36,720 bases of DNA. It comes from Candidatus Auribacterota bacterium (GTDB taxonomy: Bacteria > Auribacterota > Tritonobacteria > UBA1439). Positions within the stretch are counted from its first letter, which is position 1; each line of letters starts with the position of its first letter. The notes under the pieces are model-generated. The model had not been told where the DNA came from, did not search any database, and saw only the letters and a program-made list of their open reading frames with translations. The position numbers were made by a program, and so were the translations under genes. Shown here piece after piece: positions 16,502 through 23,897 of the stretch. The stretch lies in NCBI GenBank assembly GCA_026392015.1, contig JAPLCW010000140.1:1-36720 (forward strand), given 5' to 3'.

Positions 16502-16522
16502 CTCCGCATTTTTTATGCGGAG
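16502..16522 (+). promoter_or_regulatory. Hairpin in the leader of the Nudix gene
   Basis: CTCCGCAT and ATGCGGAG form an 8-bp perfect stem with a 5-T loop, 24 bp upstream of the ATG. The 13-base core GCATTTTTTATGC is found again at 25265-25277. It could modulate translation or mRNA stability. Confidence 0.4.
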
Positions 16523-16545
16523 GAGGTCGGCGCGAGGAGGAGACT

Positions 16546-17028
16546 ATGAAAGGCGCGGTGGTGTGTCCGTCATGCGGCAAACAGTTTGTGATCCATAACT
16601 ATCCCATCCCTACGGTTGATATTCTCATCAGCCGCGAAAAGGATGGCAAAAGGGCGGTCATTCTCATCCGCCGGAAAAATCCTCCGCACGGCTGGGCTAT
16701 CCCCGGTGGATTTCTGGAGTACGGGGAACGCGCCGAGGATGGGGCGGTGAGAGAGGCGAAGGAGGAGACAGTACTCGATGTCACGCTTACCGGTCTCCTG
16801 GGCGTCTATTCGGATCCGGGCCGCGATTCGCGTTTTCACACCATCTCCACGGTGTATACCGCAGAGGCGGAAGGAGAGCCGAGGGCCGATTCGGACGCCG
16901 CCGGGATCGGTATCTTCACCGAAGACGAACTTCCCCCCGACATTGCGTTTGACCACAGGGAGATACTCAAAGATTACTTTGATGCGCGCCATCAGGCGGG
17001 AATGCCAAAGGCTGATCGGGCGAGATGA
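16546..17028 (+). CDS. Nudix hydrolase with N-terminal zinc-ribbon
   Basis: This is a 160-residue Nudix enzyme, which hydrolyses nucleoside diphosphates linked to another group. CPSCGKQF near residues 7-14 has only one CxxC pair, so the zinc ribbon is short. The core starts IPTVDILI, then PHGWAIPGGFLEYGE. The Nudix box runs from Gly55 through Glu61 to R69-E70-A-K-E73-E74. All metal-binding glutamates are present, but the Gly normally following EEx is Val76. The pattern resembles ADP-ribose or NADH pyrophosphatases; substrate is unknown. GAGGAGGAG before ATG 16546 fixes the start over an in-frame ATG at 16480. It converges on mscS with a 30-bp gap. Confidence 0.88.
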   Translation: MKGAVVCPSCGKQFVIHNYPIPTVDILISREKDGKRAVILIRRKNPPHGWAIPGGFLEYGERAEDGAVREAKEETVLDVTLTGLLGVYSDPGRDSRFHTISTVYTAEAEGEPRADSDAAGIGIFTEDELPPDIAFDHREILKDYFDARHQAGMPKADRAR

Positions 17029-17058
17029 AACTGCATCCCATCCGCTCCCTCAGCAGGG

Positions 17059-19383
17059 TTACCCCAGGGTAATGCCGTTTTTCTTGAATGCGCTGTCTAT
17101 TTCGTAGCGCAGATCAGAGACAACCTTCCAATCCCCCGGGTGCGCCAGCCAGACCCGGAGCGCGAACTCCAGTCGGCCTCCGCCGAAATCCTCCATCCTG
17201 ACGGAGGGCGGCGGTATTTTGAGGACACGGGGGGTGTCGCGGGCGATTTTGAGCAACAGCTCCTCAACCTTTCTACCGTCGGATCCGGCGGCCACCCGGA
17301 CGGTGATCGGGACCCGGATCCTCGGATCTCGATAGGTCCAGTTTGCGAAGCTCTTGGTGACGAATTCAGAATTGGGTGCGATGACTGTTTTTCCCGCCTC
17401 GGACCTGAGGATGGTATTGCGGATAGTTACCTTCTGTACCCTGCTGAATGTCCCGTCGCGTTCGATCAGATCCCCCGGCTGGATATCGCGTCCGAAGAGC
17501 AGGATCAATCCACATATTAGATTGTTGACGATATGCTGCATTCCAAACCCGATTCCCACCGAGAGGCCGCCGGCGATCATGGCCAGGTGCCCGGCGGTGA
17601 AGCCGGTCATGGAAAGCATCGCCATCCCGTAGAGGAACCAGAGCAGGTAGGCGCTCAGAGCCTGGAGTGAAAGAATCGCCCCCTCCTGCATCCCCTCCTT
17701 GCGACTCTGGATGATGAAGATGAGCTCATGGACAATGGCGACGAAAGAGCGGACCGCAAAGTATGCCGCGATGAGCAGCGGTATATTGACGAGAGGAAAG
17801 GAGATATTCCTCCACTTGAACTGCATGGCGGAAAGGGCATCGAACATGCGGCCATCGCCCAGGTAGTGAATATACATAGCAAGCCCGATAAAGGATGAAA
17901 TAATGAAGACATTGGGGAAATTGACCAGCGGATCGACAAACCTCGGATGGAAAGCCCTCCCGCGCGCTTTAGGAAGGACAGGGTACAGTTTGGAACGAGC
18001 CGCGCCTATTCCTTGGCCGAGCGCCGCGCTTATATAGACTGCGAGGAGAACTGTGGAGAAGAGTATGGAGAGATTGCCCCAGCCCGCGAGCGCGCCCAGG
18101 ATGCAGCAGGGAATGAACAGGTGTGCGAGGAGTCTTTCTGCATACTCCTCGGGCTTCTTTCCGGCGCAGCGTCTGAGGTGACACCACCAGATGGTCAGGA
18201 GGGTAACGGACCAGACGATAGAGAGCGGCACCGCGGGCATGTGCAGGCTCTGGAGAATATTTCCGATCACCACGCCGATCCAGAGGGGTGTGATCATCCA
18301 CTGGCTGCCTTTAAGTTCCGACGTGGAGACCTCATTCACCCTACACGCCAGAGATATCATGCCCCGGCTCAGGAAGAGCAAGGATGCCATGAACAGAAAT
18401 TCAGAGCGGATGAACTCCGGTTGATGAATGGCTATCAGGATCGCTGCCCATAGCGCGATCCAGATCGTCGGGGGAAAAAGGGCGTGCACGATGCGGGGGA
18501 ATTCCAGGCTCGTGCGTATTTTCCTGAGAAGATATTGCGCTGCGATAATGAGGAGTCCTGCAGCGATTGCGAAACGCATGATGACCTTGAGCCACAGTGA
18601 GTCATCATACTGATTGAATGCGGGATCGACGGTTGAGAAGTTGTAAATCCATCGCAGAGTGTGTGTGTAGCCCAGCCCCCACGTGCGAGGGGAAAAGAGA
18701 TGCGGTGCCTGGGCGAGATAGTAACTGCGGACCGCATCCCCAAGGTCGCCGTCGATTTCCTTTCCGAACTCCGCCAGCTTGCTGCGGAAGAGGCGGGCCT
18801 GCTGTAGCGGGCCCTGAAGCTGCTCTTTCATTGAGGCTGCGTGAGCCTGGATTTCATTCTTCTCGTTCTTGAACTGCGCAACCTCCTTGTTCATGCTGGG
18901 AGGGAATACAATGGTCGGGAATCCGGCCTCGCTGAGGGACTCTTTCGTCTCATCCATGCTCAGGATGAATCGCTCCATGGCGGAGAGCGTTTTTTCATAT
19001 TTTTCCAGCGGGGCAATTATTTCGTCGGTGCGAAACTCGATCGCCCTGAGCTGTTCCTCCATGTCCATACTGTAGAAGGGGCTCTTCCAGTGCACATTAT
19101 AGATGACCATGAGTCGCTGGAAACGAATTGCGAGGCCGGTCAGGCGTTGTTGCGTGGCGGGGTAGAGGGAGGGGATCTCACGGGCCATGGAATCCAGTAT
19201 TTCCTTGTCCCGGGTGAAGAGCTTGTGCCCGCGCGTAATGAGCGTGTGCCACTGGGCTGTTTCCTCATCGAGTGCCGGGATCGCCCTGATGGTTGAGAGT
19301 AGCAGAACAGGTATAATGAAGAGCATTGCGGAAGCCTTGTCACGATAGCGCCTGGACATCGCCGCCCGCCGATGAGTGTCCAT
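17059..19383 (-). CDS. Large MscS-family mechanosensitive channel
   Basis: This 774-residue inner-membrane protein belongs to the large, MscK/YbdG-like side of the MscS family. A signal sequence is at about 18-35. A periplasmic, helix-rich region follows to about 260. About eight to ten membrane segments come next. The C-terminal part contains the pore helix and beta domain: MIAGGLSVGIGFGMQHIVNN, then GLILLFGRDIQPGDLIERDG and TVIAPNSEFVTKSFANWTYR. It should open under membrane tension or act as an osmotic or envelope sensor. The ATG at 19383 lies 8 bases after the SGNH gene stop and has GAGGGGGA upstream; longer in-frame extension overlaps that gene and is less likely. Confidence 0.9.
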   Translation of the reverse strand: MDTHRRAAMSRRYRDKASAMLFIIPVLLLSTIRAIPALDEETAQWHTLITRGHKLFTRDKEILDSMAREIPSLYPATQQRLTGLAIRFQRLMVIYNVHWKSPFYSMDMEEQLRAIEFRTDEIIAPLEKYEKTLSAMERFILSMDETKESLSEAGFPTIVFPPSMNKEVAQFKNEKNEIQAHAASMKEQLQGPLQQARLFRSKLAEFGKEIDGDLGDAVRSYYLAQAPHLFSPRTWGLGYTHTLRWIYNFSTVDPAFNQYDDSLWLKVIMRFAIAAGLLIIAAQYLLRKIRTSLEFPRIVHALFPPTIWIALWAAILIAIHQPEFIRSEFLFMASLLFLSRGMISLACRVNEVSTSELKGSQWMITPLWIGVVIGNILQSLHMPAVPLSIVWSVTLLTIWWCHLRRCAGKKPEEYAERLLAHLFIPCCILGALAGWGNLSILFSTVLLAVYISAALGQGIGAARSKLYPVLPKARGRAFHPRFVDPLVNFPNVFIISSFIGLAMYIHYLGDGRMFDALSAMQFKWRNISFPLVNIPLLIAAYFAVRSFVAIVHELIFIIQSRKEGMQEGAILSLQALSAYLLWFLYGMAMLSMTGFTAGHLAMIAGGLSVGIGFGMQHIVNNLICGLILLFGRDIQPGDLIERDGTFSRVQKVTIRNTILRSEAGKTVIAPNSEFVTKSFANWTYRDPRIRVPITVRVAAGSDGRKVEELLLKIARDTPRVLKIPPPSVRMEDFGGGRLEFALRVWLAHPGDWKVVSDLRYEIDSAFKKNGITLG

Positions 19384-19391
19384 ATTCCCCC

Positions 19392-20609
19392 TCACTTTCT
19401 CACATCTCCGGCCAGAGAAGACACCTGTGATGCCGGTGAAACCAATTTGCTGTCCCTTAAATAGGAGCTGATAATTCCTGCCACACGCTGATTTCCTTCG
19501 CGGGTCCAATGCTGGTTGTGCCGATAGTAGAGCTGCTCTCCGGATGCCGCACGCTGTCTCAAGAGCGGCGTAAGGTCGAGGTTCCGAATTCCCAAGTCTT
19601 CGCACGTTTTTTGTATGAATTCATTGGGCGCAAAAAGGTCATAGTCTTCATCTGCAAGACCATATTTTCTTATCATTTTAGCCCAATACACAGTATCGTA
19701 CACCTGAATTATTGTCGGCGCGGTGACAATGAGCAGCTCGATATCATTCTTGCGGGTGAAATTATACACCTCCTTTATGATTCCTTCCATCAGGCTGTAA
19801 GAAAGCCTGGTCTCATCGGATGGGTGTTTACTGCAGAGCCTCACCTCCGGCATCAGAAAAACATTAAACCTGTAGAAGATTCGATCTCTGATAAAGTGAT
19901 ATAAAAGGAATTTTGTATGGAGATTCTTTATGGAGAGCGGTTCTTCCTCCGATTGGGAGCCCCAGCCCCCGGCTGTCGCGGGAGGTTCGGGGGGAGAAGT
20001 GGGAGCGAGGTCAACGACTATTCCTCCCTCCTCCGCACGCCGCGCCTTCGGTCTTTTATAGCCCTTAATCCAGTCCATACTTCCCGCAAGGTCATCGAAA
20101 TCGTTCCGGATATAGATAAGCAGGACGACTATATCCGGTTCATACCGGATCACCTTGTCCTTGAGCAGGAGAAGTTCCTGGGCGGGGCTGTAACCGTTGA
20201 CGCCGAAGTTAAGAACCTGCCAATTCGGCGGGAGCAGCTTTTTCATAAGTTCTGTGAACACATCCTTGCTCTCGACATCCATGTTCGATACAAAGGAATC
20301 ACCCAGAACGGCAATGCGCCTTTTCCCGGGAGGCTTCGGGACGCTGTATTCCTCGTCTCGCATTCCGGCTGAATTGATCTTCACACGCGTCTCTGATTCT
20401 CCCGGGGCGACATAGCGCGCGCTTTTATTGGGAATGAATTGCCAGCCATACACGCCGCTATATTCGAAGAGCGCATCCTCCTGCGATTCCAGGCAGGGAT
20501 AGAGCCCGAATATTCGTATCAACAGTTCCATGAGGAGAAGCGTCAGGAGGGTGCTTCCGACAACCGCCGTTGCTTTACCCAATAGTGTTGATAATCTACC
20601 TCTCGCCAT
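19392..20609 (-). CDS. Membrane-anchored SGNH/GDSL-type hydrolase
   Basis: The 405-residue product has one N-terminal membrane segment at about 13-35, so the body is outside the cytoplasm. SGNH blocks are present: RRIAVLGDSFVSN with Ser105, LNFGVNGYSPAQEL, and the C-terminal HNQHWTREGNQR with the His. The position that is usually Asp in the DxxH pair is Asn here (HNQH). Such enzymes often acetylate or deacetylate exopolysaccharides or cell-wall glycans (AlgX/AlgJ-like). AGGGTGA upstream supports the start. It forms a tight pair with the MscS gene behind it, suggesting a shared role at the envelope. The Asn change may weaken catalysis. Confidence 0.82.
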   Translation of the reverse strand: MARGRLSTLLGKATAVVGSTLLTLLLMELLIRIFGLYPCLESQEDALFEYSGVYGWQFIPNKSARYVAPGESETRVKINSAGMRDEEYSVPKPPGKRRIAVLGDSFVSNMDVESKDVFTELMKKLLPPNWQVLNFGVNGYSPAQELLLLKDKVIRYEPDIVVLLIYIRNDFDDLAGSMDWIKGYKRPKARRAEEGGIVVDLAPTSPPEPPATAGGWGSQSEEEPLSIKNLHTKFLLYHFIRDRIFYRFNVFLMPEVRLCSKHPSDETRLSYSLMEGIIKEVYNFTRKNDIELLIVTAPTIIQVYDTVYWAKMIRKYGLADEDYDLFAPNEFIQKTCEDLGIRNLDLTPLLRQRAASGEQLYYRHNQHWTREGNQRVAGIISSYLRDSKLVSPASQVSSLAGDVRK

Positions 20610-20719
20610 ATATTCACCCTTTTATGTAGGCACCCTCTGCTAAAGTAAACAAAAAAATATTTGACCCTCGCTGGCCAGAAACGACGAGTTTTGAGAGTCC
20701 AGGCAATTCTGAGGTTTAT

Positions 20720-20944
20720 CTAGAGGATGTCTTGCAGTTCTTTACGAGTGATTTCGCAATCGCGAAGGATTTGGGCGAGAAGCCCTCGTCCGATAGTTTC
20801 GCTACGATGAACTGGCACTACAGTACAGCGGCCGTCGGGATGAAGAAGAAAATGATGACTACCCTTGGTACGGATGACCTCAAACCCCAATCGCTGCAAC
20901 GCTTTGATTAGACGGCCGCCTGCGAGTGAGGGAAATGTACTCAT
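20720..20944 (-). CDS. hicA: HicA-type mRNA interferase toxin
   Basis: HicA is a small double-stranded-RNA-binding-like ribonuclease that cleaves mRNA when not held by HicB. The 74 residues show ALQRLGFEVIRTKGSHHFLLHPDGR, including the GSHH motif with the catalytic His near residue 30, and the HRSETIGRGLLAQILRDCEI helix. It appears intact. Its ATG overlaps the hicB stop by four bases (ATGA), so toxin synthesis depends on antitoxin translation. Confidence 0.93.
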   Translation of the reverse strand: MSTFPSLAGGRLIKALQRLGFEVIRTKGSHHFLLHPDGRCTVVPVHRSETIGRGLLAQILRDCEITRKELQDIL

Positions 20945-21150
20945 GATCTAACTGCTACACGTTGGACTCCGACGAACTCATTTGACACGGGTTTCTCGAC
21001 CTTCAGGCAAAGCTCTATGGCTTCACGAACACGCTTCATCAACACGTCGAGCGACTTGGCCTGTGTGTGGCAGCCACGAAGCGCGGGAACATTGGCGACG
21101 AAATAGCCTTCTTCGTCCTTTTCGATTACAACATTGAACTGTCTTATCAT
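20941..21150 (-). CDS. hicB: HicB-type antitoxin
   Basis: This 69-residue protein has the HicB fold signature: NVVIEKDEEGYFVANVPALRGCHTQA, then the helix LDVLMKRVREAIELCLKVEK. It would bind and silence the HicA toxin. It is upstream of hicA here (antitoxin first). It is short and lacks a clear ribbon-helix-helix or HTH domain, so its DNA-binding may rest on the N-terminal part or be absent. ATG at 21150 is preceded by GGAGGATATTAAG, a good ribosome binding site; the longer in-frame start is less likely. Confidence 0.9.
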   Translation of the reverse strand: MIRQFNVVIEKDEEGYFVANVPALRGCHTQAKSLDVLMKRVREAIELCLKVEKPVSNEFVGVQRVAVRS

Positions 21151-21164
21151 CTTAATATCCTCCA

Positions 21165-21177
21165 ATATTGATAATAT
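21165..21177. promoter_or_regulatory. Candidate operator dyad of hicBA
   Basis: ATATT-GAT-AATAT is a perfect dyad with a 3-bp spacer, 15 bp upstream of the hicB start. It is AT-rich and could occur by chance. Confidence 0.3.
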
Positions 21178-21214
21178 CATGAAAATGGGGTTGTTTCATT
21201 CTATTTCATTTTGC

Positions 21215-21335
21215 GGTAGTGGGTCAATTACATGTAGGATACAATTATTTCATGTTGTAGGGGCGCGATTTATAGCGCCCGGGTTCGATATATCGAACCC
21301 CTATCAAATAAATGCCACCCAAATTGAACCAGTAA
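21215..21335. mobile_element. MITE family M1, copy 3
   Basis: This 121-bp copy starts GGTAGTGGGTCAATTACATG and ends AAATTGAACCAGTAACC. Its interior (TGTAGGGGCGCGATTTATAG and GGGTTCGATATATCGAACCC) nearly equals that of the copy at 7860-7980. The central fold-back is intact. Confidence 0.75.
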
Positions 21336-21654
21336 CCATTTTGCCGACGCCGAAATCGAGTGTCAATTGCAGGTGCTCGGGGAAGGGAGCGAGAGTGAGA
21401 ACGCTAGCGCATCCGCATCGCCCAGGTGCCAAGCCCTCGTCCCTCTTCTAACGTGAAGAAAAAAGATTTGCCCCCCACGCCAGTTGCTCTTTTTTACCCC
21501 CCTGCGAAGGGGGAGGGTAAGGGCGGGGGTGAGCAAGCCAATCGCCGCCGTTTATCGCACTTATCGCTATCGGAATCTAAAATCATCATTCTACGTGAGT
21601 AATTTCACCTATCCCCTCTCCCAGTGAAAGGGAAGGGTGCGGGGGGCAGAAGCT
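21336..21654. repeat. Spacer with GC-rich hairpin remnants
   Basis: Two blocks related to the hairpin inside the 234-333 MITE are visible: ACCCCCCTGCGAAGGGGGAG near 21497 and CCCCTCTCCCAGTGAAAGGG near 21613. A third block, CCCCTCCCCCTCAAGGGGGG, lies at 22741. No gene is supported in this 319-bp stretch. Confidence 0.5.
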
Positions 21655-21918
21655 TCAGGGTCGGCGGTGCACATCCCTTCTATGGCCAACTTTCACAACA
21701 CAGACGACAAGGCGAACATCTTCAATTGAATAGAGAATCCGATATATCCCCTGGCGTATGCGATATTTTTTCTGGCCGGACAGTTTCGCACATCCAGCGG
21801 GTCTGGGGTTGACCGCGAGGGACCCGATTGTGTGCATAATTCGCCGGACGTCTTTCTTGGGAATATCATTGAGATCTTTCAATACGGAGCGCCGCAGGAC
21901 GATCTCATATTTTTCCAT
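21655..21918 (-). CDS. relE: RelE/ParE-family toxin
   Basis: The 87-residue product matches the RelE fold: EIVLRRSVLKDLNDIPKKDVRRIMHTIGSLAVNPRP, then the core strands YRIRQGIYRILYSIEDVRLVVCVVKVGHRRDVHR. RelE toxins cut mRNA on the ribosome. The aromatic residue often found near the end (RDVY) is His here (RDVH), so activity should not be assumed. The start overlaps the antitoxin gene by 14 bp, so the two genes form one translational unit. The symbol is used for the family. Confidence 0.88.
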   Translation of the reverse strand: MEKYEIVLRRSVLKDLNDIPKKDVRRIMHTIGSLAVNPRPAGCAKLSGQKKYRIRQGIYRILYSIEDVRLVVCVVKVGHRRDVHRRP

Positions 21919-22138
21919 GTCGCCGCAACTCCTTGAGAGCTTTCTCGAACGCGATAACAGGCTCGTGCGCACGATCATCGAAAGCTGCCAGGTCTTCTGC
22001 ATCCTCGGCAAGAGCCAGTCGAATGGCATCATTTACAATTTCCGAGACCGATTTTGACGTCTCCGCCGACTTGATACGGATAACCCGGAACAGATCAGGG
22101 TTCAGGTAAATGGTAGCTCGTTTGCTCAATGCGGTCAT
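21905..22138 (-). CDS. Ribbon-helix-helix antitoxin of the RelE pair
   Basis: This 77-residue protein begins LSKRATIYLNPDLFRVIRIKSAETSKSVSEIVNDAIRLAL, a clear ribbon-helix-helix DNA-binding domain, followed by an acidic linker and a C-terminal helix that should wrap the toxin (FEKALKELRRHG). It likely represses its own promoter, as the operator at 22169-22180 sits between the promoter elements. ATG at 22138 is chosen because GGGAGGTG lies just upstream. Confidence 0.9.
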   Translation of the reverse strand: MTALSKRATIYLNPDLFRVIRIKSAETSKSVSEIVNDAIRLALAEDAEDLAAFDDRAHEPVIAFEKALKELRRHGKI

Positions 22139-22158
22139 CTCACACCTCCCGTCTCTGC

Positions 22159-22187
22159 AATATAGCACTATAACGTTATAACGTCAA
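22159..22187 (-). promoter_or_regulatory. Promoter with embedded operator for the RHH/RelE pair
   Basis: On the minus strand TTGACG (22182-22187) and TATATT (22159-22164) are 17 bp apart. The spacer holds a perfect 12-bp palindrome, TATAACGTTATA, at 22169-22180. A repressor bound there would block RNA polymerase. The expected transcript would begin just before the ribosome binding site. Confidence 0.7.
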
Positions 22188-22216
22188 AGTGTTTTTCGCG
22201 CGCCCCCTGAGCCTCT

Positions 22217-22356
22217 TATTAGGGGAGCACAAAATAATTGACATGTCATTGCGAGGAGCGCAGCGACGAAGCAAACTCAAATCCATGCGAGCAGGAGATC
22301 GCTTCGCTCGCAATGACAATGTCATAAAGCGTAAAGAATAATGTGCTCCCATTAGT
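22217..22356. mobile_element. Roughly 140-bp MITE with nested inverted repeats
   Basis: The outer ends TATTAGGGGAGCACA and TGTGCTCCCATTAGTA are inverted copies. Inside them ATTGACATGTCATTGCGAG and CGCAATGACAATGTCAT form a second pair. The middle contains GAGCGCAGCGACGAAGC and GATCGCTTCGCTCGC, a fold-back. No coding capacity. Confidence 0.65.
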
Positions 22357-22441
22357 ACGTATACACGATCGATCAAAAACAACGGCTGATGACTGACTGG
22401 TGTGCTCGACTATGGCAATAGGTGTAGTTTCTTTAGGCTTG

Positions 22442-22585
22442 TCAATTAACTAAATAGGTGACCCTGATTTGCTCCAGTTGTTGCCCGTACACCGCAACCG
22501 CCAGCCTGCCAACGGTGGCATAACGGATCCGGTTCTCATGGAGCATCCTGATAACCAAGTCAAATTCTTTCAGCAAGTCGCGCAT
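22442..22585 (-). pseudogene. Truncated nucleotidyltransferase N-terminus (AbiEii/DUF6036-like)
   Basis: The minus strand encodes 47 residues starting MRDLLKEFDLVIRMLHENRI and continuing RYATVGRLAVAVYG. This is the start of the nucleotidyltransferase fold in AbiEii-like or related proteins (helix, then GG-x-A-V-x-x-Y-G), with one Gly of the pair replaced by Arg. The next block, where D-x-D-L catalytic residues belong, reads QQLEQIRVTYLVN and then stops. It lacks the active site, so it is a remnant. The family call rests on short similarity. Confidence 0.45.
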
Positions 22586-22911
22586 GTGGCCGATAATCCT
22601 TCATCATTCAACAATTCTATGATGAAATCCTGGTATAAATATCCTCCGCTAAACAGGACCGCAATTCTCAGTGTATAGGAAAGGCCTGACCCCGAATCTT
22701 TTTTTCACTTCTCAGTTACGGGGTGCAATTAAACCTTATTCCCCTCCCCCTCAAGGGGGGAGGGTATATGCGGCAATCTGATCGGCGGTATCATGTTCAT
22801 AAGCAACTCATTACGTATTATAAACTGCGGATATTCTTCACAAAAATCCGCCATGAGCCTAATATTATAACAGAGTGAGTTAATGATTAAACGAGCATCG
22901 GTATTTTACTT
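22586..22911. other. Spacer before mntA; no intact gene
   Basis: It contains a GC-rich hairpin at about 22739-22765 (CCCCTCCCCC against GGGGGGAGGG) and a TAATATTAT sequence near 22860 that could be the -10 of mntA. I see no supported open frame. Confidence 0.5.
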
Positions 22912-23202
22912 ATGAAAAAGGAAATGATATTGAAAGAAAAGCGCGAGGAGATCCTTCGTATAGCCGCCCGGCACGGAGCGCGAACGATCAAGGTTTTCGG
23001 CTCGGTCGCTCGACGAGATGCGGATGAGGAGAGCGATATCGATTTCCTTGTTGAAATGGAGCCTGGCAGGAGCCTGTTTGACATGGGCGGGCTTTCATTT
23101 GATCTACAGACACTGCTCCATCGTAAGGTAGACGTGGTCACTCCGCGCGGCCTGAAGCCACGTATCCGGGATCGTGTTATCAGTGAGGCTGTTTCCCTAT
23201 GA
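22912..23202 (+). CDS. mntA: MntA-type minimal nucleotidyltransferase antitoxin
   Basis: This 96-residue protein has the minimal nucleotidyltransferase motifs: FGSVARRDADEESDIDFLVE with Gly30-Ser31 and Asp42/Asp44, and a third Asp in KVDVVTP near residue 74. In characterised pairs MntA neutralises HepT by adding AMP to a tyrosine in the HepT R-x4-H-x-Y motif. All catalytic residues are present. Its stop overlaps the hepT start by four bases (ATGA), the typical arrangement. The partner toxin carries a nonsense codon, so this antitoxin may now be free or act elsewhere. Confidence 0.9.
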   Translation: MKKEMILKEKREEILRIAARHGARTIKVFGSVARRDADEESDIDFLVEMEPGRSLFDMGGLSFDLQTLLHRKVDVVTPRGLKPRIRDRVISEAVSL

Positions 23203-23522
23203 GAGAGCCGCAAGAAAGGCTGAAAGATATTCTGGATGCGATCAGCTTCATCGAGCGATAAGCGAAGCGTGGGCCGGAAGCATTCAAAAATGATGAGCTC
23301 ATTCAAAGCCGGTGTGTCCGCCACTTGCAGATTATCGGTGAAGCCGCGCGCGCACTTCCGCAGGATGTGCGTGACCGCATGTCGGAGGTTCCTTGGTCGG
23401 ACATTATAGGCATGCGAAATATTCTGGTACACGATTACTGCGATATCGATTTGACGTGGGAGGCAATCCAGCGCGATCTTCCGAAACTAAAGATAACGAT
23501 CCAACGTTATTTCAAATCTTAA
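23199..23522 (+). pseudogene. hepT: HepT-type HEPN toxin with in-frame stop
   Basis: The frame starts MREPQERLKDILDAISFIER at 23199, meets TAA at 23259-23261, and continues in the same frame through RGPEAFKNDELIQSRCVRHL, IIGEAARALPQDVRDRMSEV, WSDIIGMRNILVHDY and the C-terminus at 23522. The HEPN active-site motif R-x4-H-x-Y is intact in RNILVHDY. A Tyr codon (TAT or TAC) probably became TAA, since related proteins have an aromatic there. The first helix would be cut off. Internal starts could make a fragment lacking it. The downstream frame shows no other damage, so the loss looks recent, unless a sequencing error is involved. Confidence 0.8.
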
Positions 23523-23897
23523 AGGCAGATAATAGGTCCCAGAATCGCTCCTAATACTTTTTTTCAAGCCCTAAATATCCCGTATCCTCAGCAACAAGCA
23601 AATATCGTGGTCAGACCCGAGCATCACTATCGGATACTAAATCGTGCCTATCTTCCGAAACAGGATGATGTATGGCGTTAAGATTTGTCAATAGTAGAGG
23701 TCTGACACTTCACTATATGAATATGAAATTGAAGCTACCCCGGTTTAAGGAGCAAGGATCTTCTCCAGTCCCGAATGGATCCCTTTGGGAAGAAGATCCG
23801 GAGTTATCGCCGCAGGCGGCAGGGAGTCCCGCTGAGCGGGACGAACACCGCACTCCCTTGCCGGCATCGGCTAAAACGCTGCAACTCTGCGGCCACT
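23523..23897. other. Spacer of 375 bp with a nested hairpin
   Basis: Near 23817-23866 the inner stem GTCCCGC-TGA-GCGGGAC is bracketed by GCCGCAGGCGGCAGGGAGT and ACTCCCTTGCCGGC. It lies downstream of the fibrinogen-like gene on the minus strand and may end its transcript, though no T-run follows. Nothing coding is supported. Confidence 0.5.
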
